This document shows, piece by piece, positions 52,415 through 60,452 of a stretch of DNA of 64,000 bases. This DNA comes from Streptomyces hawaiiensis (GTDB lineage: Bacteria; Actinomycetota; Actinomycetes; Streptomycetales; Streptomycetaceae): the NCBI RefSeq assembly GCF_004803895.1, contig NZ_CP021978.1, positions 4,402,001-4,466,000 on the forward strand, read 5' to 3'. The notes beneath the pieces were generated by a model. It was not told the origin of the DNA. It did not search any database and saw only the letters and a program-made list of their open reading frames with translations. The translations under genes and the position numbers were made by a program. Positions within the stretch are counted from its first letter, which is position 1; each line of letters starts with the position of its first letter.

Positions 52415-53622
52415 ACCGCTTCTCGCTGGCCGTCTCGGGCGGTATCGCCCGCGTCACCGAGGCCGCCCTGGGCCCCTACCAGACGGCCGTCATCCGCATC
52501 GGCTTCAGCGCCACCTGGCTGCTGTTCCTGCTCCGCGAGCTGCCCCACCGCCACGAGCTGTACGGTCCCGACAGCCCCTGGAGCTGGGATCTCGCCCAGC
52601 AGCTGGTCGCGTCCAACGGCTCCTTCACCACCCTGATGTGGTCGGACGGCCGGGTCTGGTTCGAGATCGTCTACGCGCTCGCGGTGCTCTCCAGCGCCCT
52701 GCTGATGCTGGGCTGGCGCACCCGCACCATGTCGGTGCTGTTCATGGCCGGCGTGCTGTCGCTGCAGAACCGCAGCGTCTTCATGGGCGACGGCGGCGAC
52801 AACGTGCTGCACCTGATGTCGATCTACCTGGTGTTCACGCGGTGCGCCCGGGTGTGGTCGCTGGACGCCCGGCGGGCCGCGCGGGACCGGGCGGCCCGCG
52901 CGCGGGGCGAGCGGGTCACGGACCGGACGGGACCGGCCCTGTGGGGCGTGCTCGGGTTCGTGCTGGTCGCGGCCACCCTGGCCGGACGGATGCAGGGCGG
53001 CTGGCTGATACCGGCGCTGCTGTGGACGGTGTGGGTGGTGCAGGCCCTGTGGTGGCTGGTCGGGCGCCGGGCCAGGACCGATGAGCCGCGGGTCCTGCTG
53101 GACGTGATCGCCAACATCGTGCACAACGGCGCCCTGCTCGTGATCATGGCCGAGGCGTGCCTGATCTATGCGACGGCCGGCTGGTACAAGATCCAGGGCT
53201 CCCGCTGGCAGGACGGCACCGCGGTCTACTACCCACTCCACCTGGAGTACTTCTCGCCCTGGCCGGCGCTCGCCGATCTGCTGTCCGCCAGCGGCACGAT
53301 GGTGCTGCTGGTGACCTACGGGACGGTCCTCGTGCAGGTCGCCTTCCCGTTCACCCTGTTCAACCGGCGGGTGAAGAACGTCCTGCTGGCGGTGATGATG
53401 ACCGAGCACGCGGTGATCGCCGTGGTCCTGGGTCTGCCGTTCTTCTCGCTGGCGATGATCGCGGCGGACGCGGTGTTCCTGCCGACGGGCTTCCTGCGCC
53501 GCCTGGGCGGCCGGGCGGCACGCGCGCGTGACCGGCTCCCGCGCCGGGGCGGGCGTACGCCCCTGCCCGGGCAGCGTGCCCATGAGAGCCCCGAGGCCAC
53601 GCACGTAGGCTTCGGGGCATGA
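52411..53622 (+). CDS. HTTM-domain membrane protein (vitamin K-dependent carboxylase-like fold)
   Basis: A 403-residue protein with about eight membrane helices: TAVIRIGFSATWLLFLLRELPHRHELYGPDSPWSW at the start, ALAVLSSALLMLGWRTRTMSVLF, MGDGGDNVLHLMSIYLVF, and YATAGWYKIQGSRWQDGTAVYYPLHLEYFSPWP. This is the HTTM pattern shared with vitamin K-dependent gamma-carboxylase. No C-terminal soluble domain follows, so it may not carboxylate; function is unknown. GTG 52411 overlaps the DUF5819 stop. Confidence 0.82.
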   Translation: MNRFSLAVSGGIARVTEAALGPYQTAVIRIGFSATWLLFLLRELPHRHELYGPDSPWSWDLAQQLVASNGSFTTLMWSDGRVWFEIVYALAVLSSALLMLGWRTRTMSVLFMAGVLSLQNRSVFMGDGGDNVLHLMSIYLVFTRCARVWSLDARRAARDRAARARGERVTDRTGPALWGVLGFVLVAATLAGRMQGGWLIPALLWTVWVVQALWWLVGRRARTDEPRVLLDVIANIVHNGALLVIMAEACLIYATAGWYKIQGSRWQDGTAVYYPLHLEYFSPWPALADLLSASGTMVLLVTYGTVLVQVAFPFTLFNRRVKNVLLAVMMTEHAVIAVVLGLPFFSLAMIAADAVFLPTGFLRRLGGRAARARDRLPRRGGRTPLPGQRAHESPEATHVGFGA

Positions 53623-54368
53623 CCGACCCCGTGACCGTCTGGCACCGGCTCGCCGGCGACACCGTCCTGCTCGACGGGTTCCACGCCCTCAAGCACGCGC
53701 TGCGTTTCGACGCCGAGGTGCCGGTGGCGGTCACCGCCGACCGGGCGGCCGCACTCGCCCTCGCCGACGAGCTGGCCCCGGACGTACGGGACGCGCTGGC
53801 CGGGCTGCTGACGGAAGTGCCGCACGAGACGTACGCGTCGTTCGTGCCGCGCCCGCACCCCACCGCCGTGGCCGCCCTGGGCGTACGGCCGTCACGCGTC
53901 TCGAACCTGGAGAAGCTGGCGCGCGTGCCCCGTACGGCCCCGGTCGTGGTCCTCGACAACCCGCGCAACCTGGGCAACGCGGGGGCGGTGATCCGCCTGG
54001 CCGCCGGCTTCGGGGCGACCGGTGTGGTGACGACCGGGACGGTCGACCCCTGGCACCCGACGGTCGTGCGGGGCGGGGCGGGTCTGCACTTCGCGACGAC
54101 GGTGGAGCGGCTGGCCGCCGACGAGCTGCCGCCGGGCCCGCTGTTCGCGCTGGACCCGGAGGGCGACGACATCCGGGGCGTCAAACTCCCGGACGACGCC
54201 GTCCTCGCTTTCGGCTCCGAGCGCACCGGCCTGTCGGGCGAACTGCGCGCCCGGGCCGACCACTTGCTGTCCCTGCCGATGCGCCCCCAGGTCAGCAGCT
54301 ACAACCTGGCGACGAGTGTGGCGATGACGCTCTACCACTGGAGCGCGGGCTTTGGGGCGTCCCTTTAG
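53619..54368 (+). CDS. SpoU/TrmH family RNA 2'-O-methyltransferase
   Basis: A 249-residue protein whose C-terminal half has the SPOUT motifs: VVLDNPRNLGNAGAVIRLAAGFGATGVV (motif 1, with the catalytic arginine), LFALDPEGDDIRGVKLPDDAVLAFGSERTGLSGEL (motif 2) and LPMRPQVSSYNLATSVAMTLYHW (motif 3). It methylates ribose in rRNA or tRNA; the exact site is not visible. ATG 53619 overlaps the previous stop by four bases. Confidence 0.9.
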   Translation: MTDPVTVWHRLAGDTVLLDGFHALKHALRFDAEVPVAVTADRAAALALADELAPDVRDALAGLLTEVPHETYASFVPRPHPTAVAALGVRPSRVSNLEKLARVPRTAPVVVLDNPRNLGNAGAVIRLAAGFGATGVVTTGTVDPWHPTVVRGGAGLHFATTVERLAADELPPGPLFALDPEGDDIRGVKLPDDAVLAFGSERTGLSGELRARADHLLSLPMRPQVSSYNLATSVAMTLYHWSAGFGASL

Positions 54369-54390
54369 GGGCGCGGGGAACTGCGCGAGC
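54366..54390 (+). repeat. Dispersed Streptomyces intergenic element
   Basis: GGGGCGCGGGGAACTGCGCG follows the TrmH stop almost directly. From general knowledge of Streptomyces genomes, this string is one of the commonest short intergenic elements at gene ends. It can fold back on itself and may end transcripts. Only one copy was noticed in this window. Confidence 0.65.
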
Positions 54391-54437
54391 AACCCACCAT
54401 GGCCGGCACTCGCGCGACGACGAGAACCCCCGAGCTC

Positions 54438-56129
54438 CTAGGCATCCCGCCGCACCTCGACCACCCGGAACCGGTTGGCCACGAACGCCCCGTCGCACAG
54501 CGCCGCACTGGCCGCCGGGTTGCCGCCGGACCCGTGGAAGTCGGAGAACGCGGCCGTCTGGTTCACGTACACCCCGCCCGTGAGGTTCAGCGACAGCTGC
54601 GCCGCCTCCTCCAGGCAGACCTCCTGCACGGCCCGCTCGACCTCCGGGTCGGTCGTGTACGCCCCGACGGCCATCGCGCCCTTCTCGCGGACGGTCCGCC
54701 GCAGCAGCTCCGCCGCGTCCGCGGCCGAGTCGACCGCCACGGCGAAGGACACCGGCCCGAAGCACTCGCTCATGTACGCGGCCTCGTCGTCCGGCTTGGC
54801 CCCGTCCAGCTTCACGATCACCGGCGTACGGACGACCGCCCCCGGGAAGTCCGGGTTGGTGATCTCCCGGGAGGCCAGGGCGACCTCGCCCAGCCCCGAA
54901 GCGGCCTCCAGGCGGGCCTTCACATCCGGGTTGACGATCGCCCCGAGCAGCGCGTTCGCCCGGGCGTCGTCACCGAGCAGCCCGTCGACCGACTTGGCCA
55001 GGTCCGCGACCACCTCGTCGTAGGACTTGGGGCCCTGGTCCGTGGAGATGCCCTCCCGGGGGACGAGCAAATTCTGCGGGGTGGTGCACATCTGGCCGCT
55101 GTACAGGGACAGCGAGAACGCCAGGTTGGAGAGCATGCCCTTGTAGTCGGACGTGGAGTGGAGGACGACGGTGTTGACGCCCGCCTTCTCCGTGTAGACC
55201 TGCGCCTGGCGGGCGTTGGCCTCCAGCCAGTCGCCGAACTCGGTCGAGCCGGTGTAGTCGATGATCCGGATCTCGGGGCGCAGTGCGAGCGTCTTGGCGA
55301 TGCCCTCGCCGGGGCGCTCGGCGGCCAGTGCGACGAGGTTCGGGTCGAAGCCGGCCTCCGCGAGCACCTCGCGCGCGACCCGCACGGTGAGCGCGAGCGG
55401 CAGCACCGCGCGCGGGTGGGGCTTGACCAGGACCGCGTTGCCGGTGGCGAGGGAGGCGAACAGGCCGGGGTAGCCGTTCCACGTCGGGAAGGTGTTGCAG
55501 CCGATCATCAGGGCGATGCCGCGCGGGACCGGCGTGAACTGCTTGTTCATCGCCAGCGGGTCGCGCTTGCCCTGCGGCTTGGTCCACTCGGCGTTGTCGG
55601 GCGTGCGCACCTGCTCCACATAGGCGTACGCCACCGCCTCCAGGCCGCGGTCCTGCGCGTGCGGCCCGCCCGCCTGGAACGCCATCATGAAGGCCTGGCC
55701 GGAGGTGTGCATGACCGCGTGCGCGAACTCGTGCGTCCGGTCACTGATCCGCTTGAGGATCTCCAGGCAGACCACCGCGCGCTGCTCCGCGCCCGCGTCC
55801 CGCCAGGCCCGCTGACCGGCCTTCATGGCGGGCAGCAGCACGTCGAGGTCCGCGTGCGGGTACGTCACGCCCAGGTCGATGCCGTACGGGGACGTCTCGC
55901 CGCCCACCCAGTCGTCCGTCCCGGGCTGGCCGAGGTCGAGGCGGGAGCCGAGCAGGGCGTCGAAGGCGGCTTTGCCCGTCGCCGCGTCCAGGCTGCCGTT
56001 CTCGCCGTAGGCCTTGGGGTGCTCGGGGTGCGGGGACCAGTACGCGCGCGTGCGGATCGCTTCCAGCGCCTGGTCGAGGGTGGGCCGGTGCCGGGCGATC
56101 AGCTCGTGCGCCGAGAGTGCGGCGGTCAT
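54438..56129 (-). CDS. paaN: Phenylacetic acid degradation protein PaaN (aldehyde dehydrogenase type)
   Basis: A 563-residue enzyme of the aldehyde dehydrogenase superfamily: GCNTFPTWNGYPGLFASLATGNAVLVKPHPRAVLPL (cofactor-binding fold), DYTGSTEFGDWLEANARQAQVYTEKAG, and the catalytic Cys in SGQMCTTPQNLLV. PaaN oxidises the ring-opened phenylacetyl-CoA aldehyde. It lacks the hydratase domain of PaaZ. It is divergent from the hydroxyacyl-CoA dehydrogenase gene across a strong palindromic operator. The paa ring hydroxylase genes are not in the window. Confidence 0.92.
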   Translation of the reverse strand: MTAALSAHELIARHRPTLDQALEAIRTRAYWSPHPEHPKAYGENGSLDAATGKAAFDALLGSRLDLGQPGTDDWVGGETSPYGIDLGVTYPHADLDVLLPAMKAGQRAWRDAGAEQRAVVCLEILKRISDRTHEFAHAVMHTSGQAFMMAFQAGGPHAQDRGLEAVAYAYVEQVRTPDNAEWTKPQGKRDPLAMNKQFTPVPRGIALMIGCNTFPTWNGYPGLFASLATGNAVLVKPHPRAVLPLALTVRVAREVLAEAGFDPNLVALAAERPGEGIAKTLALRPEIRIIDYTGSTEFGDWLEANARQAQVYTEKAGVNTVVLHSTSDYKGMLSNLAFSLSLYSGQMCTTPQNLLVPREGISTDQGPKSYDEVVADLAKSVDGLLGDDARANALLGAIVNPDVKARLEAASGLGEVALASREITNPDFPGAVVRTPVIVKLDGAKPDDEAAYMSECFGPVSFAVAVDSAADAAELLRRTVREKGAMAVGAYTTDPEVERAVQEVCLEEAAQLSLNLTGGVYVNQTAAFSDFHGSGGNPAASAALCDGAFVANRFRVVEVRRDA

Positions 56130-56218
56130 GGGTGACCAACTCCTCGTCTCAAGAACTCCTCGTCGAGTTCATGACCTGGGCAGAAACCTGGGCAGGAACA
56201 CTCGGACAGAGCTAGAGT

Positions 56219-56238
56219 AACCGAACGATCGGTCGGTT
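56219..56238. promoter_or_regulatory. TetR-type operator between paaN and the dehydrogenase gene
   Basis: AACCGAACGATCGGTCGGTT is a 20-base palindrome with one mismatched pair. It lies in the gap between the divergent genes (160 bases between starts), 89 bases from paaN and 51 bases before the dehydrogenase start. The TetR gene directly behind the dehydrogenase is the likely binder. Confidence 0.75.
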
Positions 56239-56289
56239 CAAGGGGGTCCGCCGCATCTGTGGAAAACCCCGTGCGGGAGGATCGCGCAC

Positions 56290-57813
56290 ATGACAGCACT
56301 CGACCTCAGCAGCCCCGTGGCCGTCGTCGGCACCGGCACGATGGGCCAGGGAATCGCCCAGGTCGCGCTCGTCGCGGGCCACCCCGTACGGCTGTACGAC
56401 ACCGTCCCCGGGCGGGCCCGGGAGGCGGCCGACGCGATCGGTGCCCGGCTGGACCGGCTCGTCGAGAAGGAGCGGCTCACCGGCCCCGACCGGGACGCCG
56501 CCCGCGCCCGGCTGCTGCCCGCCGAGGACCTCGCCGAACTCGCCGACTGCGCCCTGGTCGTCGAGGCGGTCCTGGAGCGGCTGGACGTCAAGCAGGAGCT
56601 GTTCCGCGAGCTGGAGGGCGTCGTCGACGGCGACTGCCTGCTCGCCACCAACACCTCGTCGCTGTCCGTCACCGCCATCGGCGGCGCCCTGCGCGCCCCC
56701 GGTCGCTTCGTCGGCCTGCACTTCTTCAACCCCGCGCCGCTGCTGCCACTGGTCGAGGTCGTCTCCGGGTTCGCCACCGACGTCTCGTCCGCCACGCGCG
56801 CGTACGAGACCGCCCGCGCCTGGGGCAAGACGCCGGTCGCCTGCGCGGACACCCCCGGCTTCATCGTCAACCGCATCGCCCGGCCCTTCTACGCCGAGGC
56901 CTTCGCGGTCTACGAGGCACAGGGCGCCGACCCGGCCACCATCGACGCCGTGCTGCGCGAGTCGGGCGGCTTCAAGATGGGCGCGTTCGAGCTGACCGAC
57001 CTGATCGGCCAGGACGTCAACGAGTCCGTCACGCAGTCGGTCTGGCAGTCCTTCTTCCAGGACGTGCGCTTCACGCCGTCCCTCGCCCAGCGGCGCCTGG
57101 TCGAGTCCGGCCGCCTCGGACGCAAGACCGGCCAGGGCTGGTACGACCACCGGGACGGCGCCGAGCGCCCCGAGCCGGACACCGCCGAGAAGCGGCAGCC
57201 GCCCGCGTACGTCGTCGCCGAGGGCGACCTGGGCCCGGCCGCCGAGCTGCTCGCGCTGATCCGCGAGGCGGGCATCCCGGTCCGCGACGAGGACGACGAC
57301 GAGGACCAGGGGGCCTGTCTGCTGCTCCCGAGCGGCGGCCGGCTCGTCCTCGCCGACGGGCAGACCGCCGTGGAGTTCCGGGACTTCGTCTACTTCGACC
57401 TCGCCCTGGACTACCGCAAGGCCACCCGGATCGCCCTGTCCGCCTCCCAGGACACCTCCCCGCAGACCCTCGCCGAGGCCGCCGGCCTCTTCCAGGCGCT
57501 CGGCAAGCAGGTCAGCTTCATCGGCGACCTGCCCGGCATGATCGTCGCCCGTACGGTCGCGCGGATCATCGACCTGGCGCACGACGCGGTCGCCAAGGGC
57601 GTCGCCACCGAGGAAGACATCGACACCGCCATGCGGCTCGGTGTCAACTACCCGCTGGGCCCCTTCGAGTGGAGCCGCAGACTCGGCCGTACCTGGGCCT
57701 ACACGCTCCTGGACGACATGCACCGGTGCGACCCCTCGGGCCGCTACGCGCCGTCCCTGGCGCTGTACCGCCACGCCCACGCCTCCGACCCGCGGGAGGG
57801 CACAGCCTCATGA
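56290..57813 (+). CDS. 3-hydroxyacyl-CoA dehydrogenase (PaaH-like)
   Basis: A 507-residue NAD-dependent enzyme. The Rossmann motif VAVVGTGTMGQGIAQVALVAGH is at about 10-31, and the catalytic HFFNPAPLLPLVEVV and NRIARPFYAEA helices follow, with a duplicated C-terminal domain. It oxidises 3-hydroxyacyl-CoA, probably 3-hydroxyadipyl-CoA, given paaN next to it. Its stop overlaps the ATG of the TetR gene by four bases. Confidence 0.9.
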   Translation: MTALDLSSPVAVVGTGTMGQGIAQVALVAGHPVRLYDTVPGRAREAADAIGARLDRLVEKERLTGPDRDAARARLLPAEDLAELADCALVVEAVLERLDVKQELFRELEGVVDGDCLLATNTSSLSVTAIGGALRAPGRFVGLHFFNPAPLLPLVEVVSGFATDVSSATRAYETARAWGKTPVACADTPGFIVNRIARPFYAEAFAVYEAQGADPATIDAVLRESGGFKMGAFELTDLIGQDVNESVTQSVWQSFFQDVRFTPSLAQRRLVESGRLGRKTGQGWYDHRDGAERPEPDTAEKRQPPAYVVAEGDLGPAAELLALIREAGIPVRDEDDDEDQGACLLLPSGGRLVLADGQTAVEFRDFVYFDLALDYRKATRIALSASQDTSPQTLAEAAGLFQALGKQVSFIGDLPGMIVARTVARIIDLAHDAVAKGVATEEDIDTAMRLGVNYPLGPFEWSRRLGRTWAYTLLDDMHRCDPSGRYAPSLALYRHAHASDPREGTAS

Positions 57814-58400
57814 GCACCGCCAAGCGCGACACCTACACCCCGGACACGCTGCTGTCCGTCGCCGTCCAGGTGTTCATCGAGCGTGGCTACGACGGCACCT
57901 CCATGGAGCACCTCTCCAAGGCGGCCGGCATCTCCAAGTCGTCGATCTACCACCACGTCGCCGGCAAGGAGGAGCTGCTGCGCCGGGCCGTGAGCCGGGC
58001 CCTGGACGGCCTCTTCGGGATCCTCGACGAGGAGCACGCGTGCGTGGGACGCGCTGCCGACCGCCTGGAGTACGTCGTCCGGCGCATGGTCGAGGTGCTC
58101 ATCACCGAACTGCCCTATGTGACCCTCCTGCTGCGCGTGCGCGGCAACACCCACGCCGAGCGGTGGGCCCTGGAGCGCCGCCGCGACTTCGACCACCGGG
58201 TCGCCGACCTGCTCAAGGCGGCCGCCGCGGACGGGGACGTGCGCGCAGACATAGAGGTCCGGCTGGTGACCAGGCTGGTCTTCGGCATGATCAACTCGAT
58301 CGTCGAGTGGTACCGGCCGGACGGCCGCGGCATGAGCGAGCGCGAGGTGGCCGACGCGGTGGTGCAGCTGGCGTTCGGAGGCCTGCGCAAAGCCGCCTGA
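57810..58400 (+). CDS. TetR-family regulator (PaaR-like)
   Basis: A 196-residue protein: MSTAKRDTYTPDTLLSVAVQVFIERGYDGTSMEHLSKAAGISKSSIYHHVAGKEELLRRAV (HTH, residues 12-57), then a helical ligand domain. Placed behind the hydroxyacyl-CoA dehydrogenase and coupled to it by overlap, it probably represses the divergent paa genes through the 56219-56238 palindrome, with an acyl-CoA inducer. A copy of the operator occurs before the bkd operon. Confidence 0.88.
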   Translation: MSTAKRDTYTPDTLLSVAVQVFIERGYDGTSMEHLSKAAGISKSSIYHHVAGKEELLRRAVSRALDGLFGILDEEHACVGRAADRLEYVVRRMVEVLITELPYVTLLLRVRGNTHAERWALERRRDFDHRVADLLKAAAADGDVRADIEVRLVTRLVFGMINSIVEWYRPDGRGMSEREVADAVVQLAFGGLRKAA

Positions 58401-58446
58401 CGGCGGCCCTCTGTGTGAGTACCCGCGCAGGGGCGGGTTCTCGGGC

Positions 58447-58608
58447 GTGCTGTTCTGGGCGACCGGCCTGCTCGTGCTCGCCTGGGTGCTGCCGCACCGC
58501 CGGTCCCTGCGCGGACTGCGGATCGCGGCGGCCGGCACCGGACTCGGATGCGCGCTGCTCCCGGTGATGTTCGCGGTGCTGCTCGGCGTTGCGATGGCTT
58601 CGAGCTGA
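58447..58608 (+). CDS. Small two-helix membrane protein, tentative
   Basis: A 53-codon frame from GTG 58447 with two hydrophobic segments (VLFWATGLLVLAWVLP and GTGLGCALLPVMFAVLLGVAMA). Codon third positions are GC-biased as in neighbours. The ribosome site is poor (GGCGGG). Similar short membrane proteins are found beside bkd genes in Streptomyces, from memory. It lies between the TetR gene and the AsnC regulator, convergent with the latter. Confidence 0.45.
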   Translation: MLFWATGLLVLAWVLPHRRSLRGLRIAAAGTGLGCALLPVMFAVLLGVAMASS

Positions 58609-58626
58609 CGGGCGCGGTCCGGCCGT

Positions 58627-59127
58627 TCACCCCTGCGGTTCCAGGTCCTCCTCCTCGAACACCAGCAGCGTGCGCGTGCTGAGCACCTGCGGGATCGCCT
58701 GGAGCCGGGTCAGCACCAGCTCGCGCAGCGCCCGGTTGTCGGAGACGTGCACCAGCAGCAGCACGTCGAAATCGCCGCCCACCAGGGCGATGTGGGAGGC
58801 GCCGGGCAGCTGTCTGAGCTCCTCGCGCACCGTGCGCCAGGAGTTCTGCACGATCTTCAGCGTGATGTACGCGGACGTGCCCTGGCCTGCCCGCTCGTGG
58901 TTGACGCGGGCACCGAAGCCGCGGATGACGCCGTCCTCGACGAGCCGGTTGATACGGGCGTAGGCGTTGGCGCGCGAGACGTGGACCCGCTCGGCGACCG
59001 ACCGTATCGAGGCGCGGCCGTCCGCCTGCAGCATGCGCAGGATGTCCTGATCTATGACGTCCAGGGGGCGCGGCGGCGGCAGCGAGCCGCTGTCGTCCTG
59101 CCGTTCGGCCATTTGTTCAGATGCCAC
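58627..59127 (-). CDS. bkdR: Lrp/AsnC-family regulator of the bkd operon
   Basis: A 166-residue protein. The HTH is at about 20-65 (VIDQDILRMLQADGRASIRSVAERVHVSRANAYARINRLVEDGVIRGF), and the RAM ligand domain follows (YITLKIVQNSWRTVREELRQLPGASHIALVGGDFDVLLLVHVSDNRALRELV). AsnC proteins bind amino acids. It is divergent from the bkd genes, the bkdR arrangement known in Streptomyces. GTG 59127 has GGGAGG upstream; ATG 59148 would add seven residues but shows no ribosome site. Confidence 0.85.
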   Translation of the reverse strand: MASEQMAERQDDSGSLPPPRPLDVIDQDILRMLQADGRASIRSVAERVHVSRANAYARINRLVEDGVIRGFGARVNHERAGQGTSAYITLKIVQNSWRTVREELRQLPGASHIALVGGDFDVLLLVHVSDNRALRELVLTRLQAIPQVLSTRTLLVFEEEDLEPQG

Positions 59128-59165
59128 CCGCGCCGACCTCCCTGCCATGGACGTACTGCGTCCAT

Positions 59166-59201
59166 CTCAGGCTGTGGAGAACCGTTTGTCCACAGCCTGA
59201 G
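59166..59201. promoter_or_regulatory. 13-bp inverted repeat between bkdR and bkdA, containing a DnaA box
   Basis: CTCAGGCTGTGGA at 59166-59178 is perfectly inverted at 59189-59201, around a 10-base centre. The right part includes a perfect TTGTCCACA (59186-59194). It lies in the 173-base divergent gap. It is the natural place for an AsnC-family operator; the DnaA box could be coincidental. Confidence 0.65.
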
Positions 59202-59228
59202 GCCACCCGTAGCCAAAATGTGCCGACG

Positions 59229-59246
59229 ACCGAACAATCGGTAGGT
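59229..59246. promoter_or_regulatory. Copy of the paa operator before bkdA
   Basis: ACCGAACAATCGGTAGGT differs at two of 18 positions from the core of the palindrome at 56220-56237. It lies 55 bases before the bkdA start. Confidence 0.6.
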
Positions 59247-59300
59247 GAGGCGCGTCACAGCCGACGTGTCTCCAAGCCACTCCCACGAGGAGGTGCCGTC

Positions 59301-60452
59301 ATGACGGTCATGGAGCAGCGGGGCGCGTACCGGCCGACCCCGCCGCCCGCCTGGCAGCCGCGCATGGATCCCGCGCCGCTGCTGCCCGACGCGGAGCCGT
59401 ACCGCGTCCTCGGCACCGAGGCGGCCGCGAAGGCCGACCCTGAGCTGCTGCGGACGCTGTACGCGCAGCTGGTGAAGGGCCGCCGCTACAACGCGCAGGC
59501 CACCGCCCTCACCAAGCAGGGCCGTCTCGCGGTCTACCCCTCCACCACCGGCCAGGAGGCCTGCGAGGTCGCCGCCGCGATGGTGCTCCAGGAGCGTGAC
59601 TGGCTCTTCCCGAGCTACCGCGACACCCTCGCCGTGGTGGCCCGCGGGGTGGACCCCGTCGAGGCGCTCACCCTGCTGCGCGGCGACTGGCACACCGGCT
59701 ACGACCCGTACGAGCACCGGGTCGCGCCCCTGTGCACCCCCCTCGCCACCCAGCTGCCGCACGCCGTGGGCCTCGCGCACGCCGCCCGCCTCAAGGGCGA
59801 CGACGTGGTCGCGCTGGCCATGGTCGGCGACGGCGGCACCAGCGAGGGCGACTTCCACGAGGCGCTGAACTTCGCCGCCGTGTGGCAGGCCCCGGTCGTC
59901 TTCTTCGTGCAGAACAACGGCTTCGCGATCTCCGTCCCGCTCGCCAAGCAGACCGCGGCCCCGTCGCTGGCCCACAAGGCCGTCGGCTACGGCATACGCG
60001 GCCGCCTGGTCGACGGCAACGACGCCGCCGCGGTCCACGAGGTGCTCTCCGACGCCGTACGCCACGCCCGCGCGGGCGGCGGCCCCACCCTCGTCGAGGC
60101 GATCACCTACCGCGTCGACGCCCACACCAACGCCGACGACGCGACCCGCTACCGCGGCGACGCCGAGGTCGAGACCTGGCGGGAGCACGACCCGATCCGG
60201 CTGCTGGAGCGCGAGCTGACCGGGCGCGGCCTGCTCGACGAGGCCGGCATCGAGGCCGCCCGCCAGGACGCCGAGACCATGGCCGCGGCCCTGCGCGAGC
60301 ACATGAACCAGGACCCGGCCCTGGACCCCATGGACCTGTTCACCCACGTCTACGCCGAGCCCACCGGGCAACTGCGCGAGCAGCGAGACCAGCTGCGGGC
60401 CGAGCTGGAGGCCGAGGCCTGCACCGGGCCGGAAGGGGACACGCACCGATGA
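59301..60452 (+). CDS. bkdA: Branched-chain 2-oxoacid dehydrogenase E1 alpha subunit
   Basis: A 383-residue thiamine-diphosphate enzyme: LAVYPSTTGQEACEVAAAMVLQERDWLFPSYRD, the TDP motif GDGGTSEGDFHEALNFAAVWQAPVVFFVQNNGFAIS near 172-207, and the phosphorylation-loop-like YRVDAHTNADDATRYR. It decarboxylates 2-oxoacids from Val, Leu and Ile, feeding branched starter units for fatty acids and polyketides. ATG 59301 follows GAGGAGGTGCC. Distinguishing it from pyruvate dehydrogenase rests on length, partner genes and the regulator. It overlaps bkdB by four bases. Confidence 0.9.
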   Translation: MTVMEQRGAYRPTPPPAWQPRMDPAPLLPDAEPYRVLGTEAAAKADPELLRTLYAQLVKGRRYNAQATALTKQGRLAVYPSTTGQEACEVAAAMVLQERDWLFPSYRDTLAVVARGVDPVEALTLLRGDWHTGYDPYEHRVAPLCTPLATQLPHAVGLAHAARLKGDDVVALAMVGDGGTSEGDFHEALNFAAVWQAPVVFFVQNNGFAISVPLAKQTAAPSLAHKAVGYGIRGRLVDGNDAAAVHEVLSDAVRHARAGGGPTLVEAITYRVDAHTNADDATRYRGDAEVETWREHDPIRLLERELTGRGLLDEAGIEAARQDAETMAAALREHMNQDPALDPMDLFTHVYAEPTGQLREQRDQLRAELEAEACTGPEGDTHR

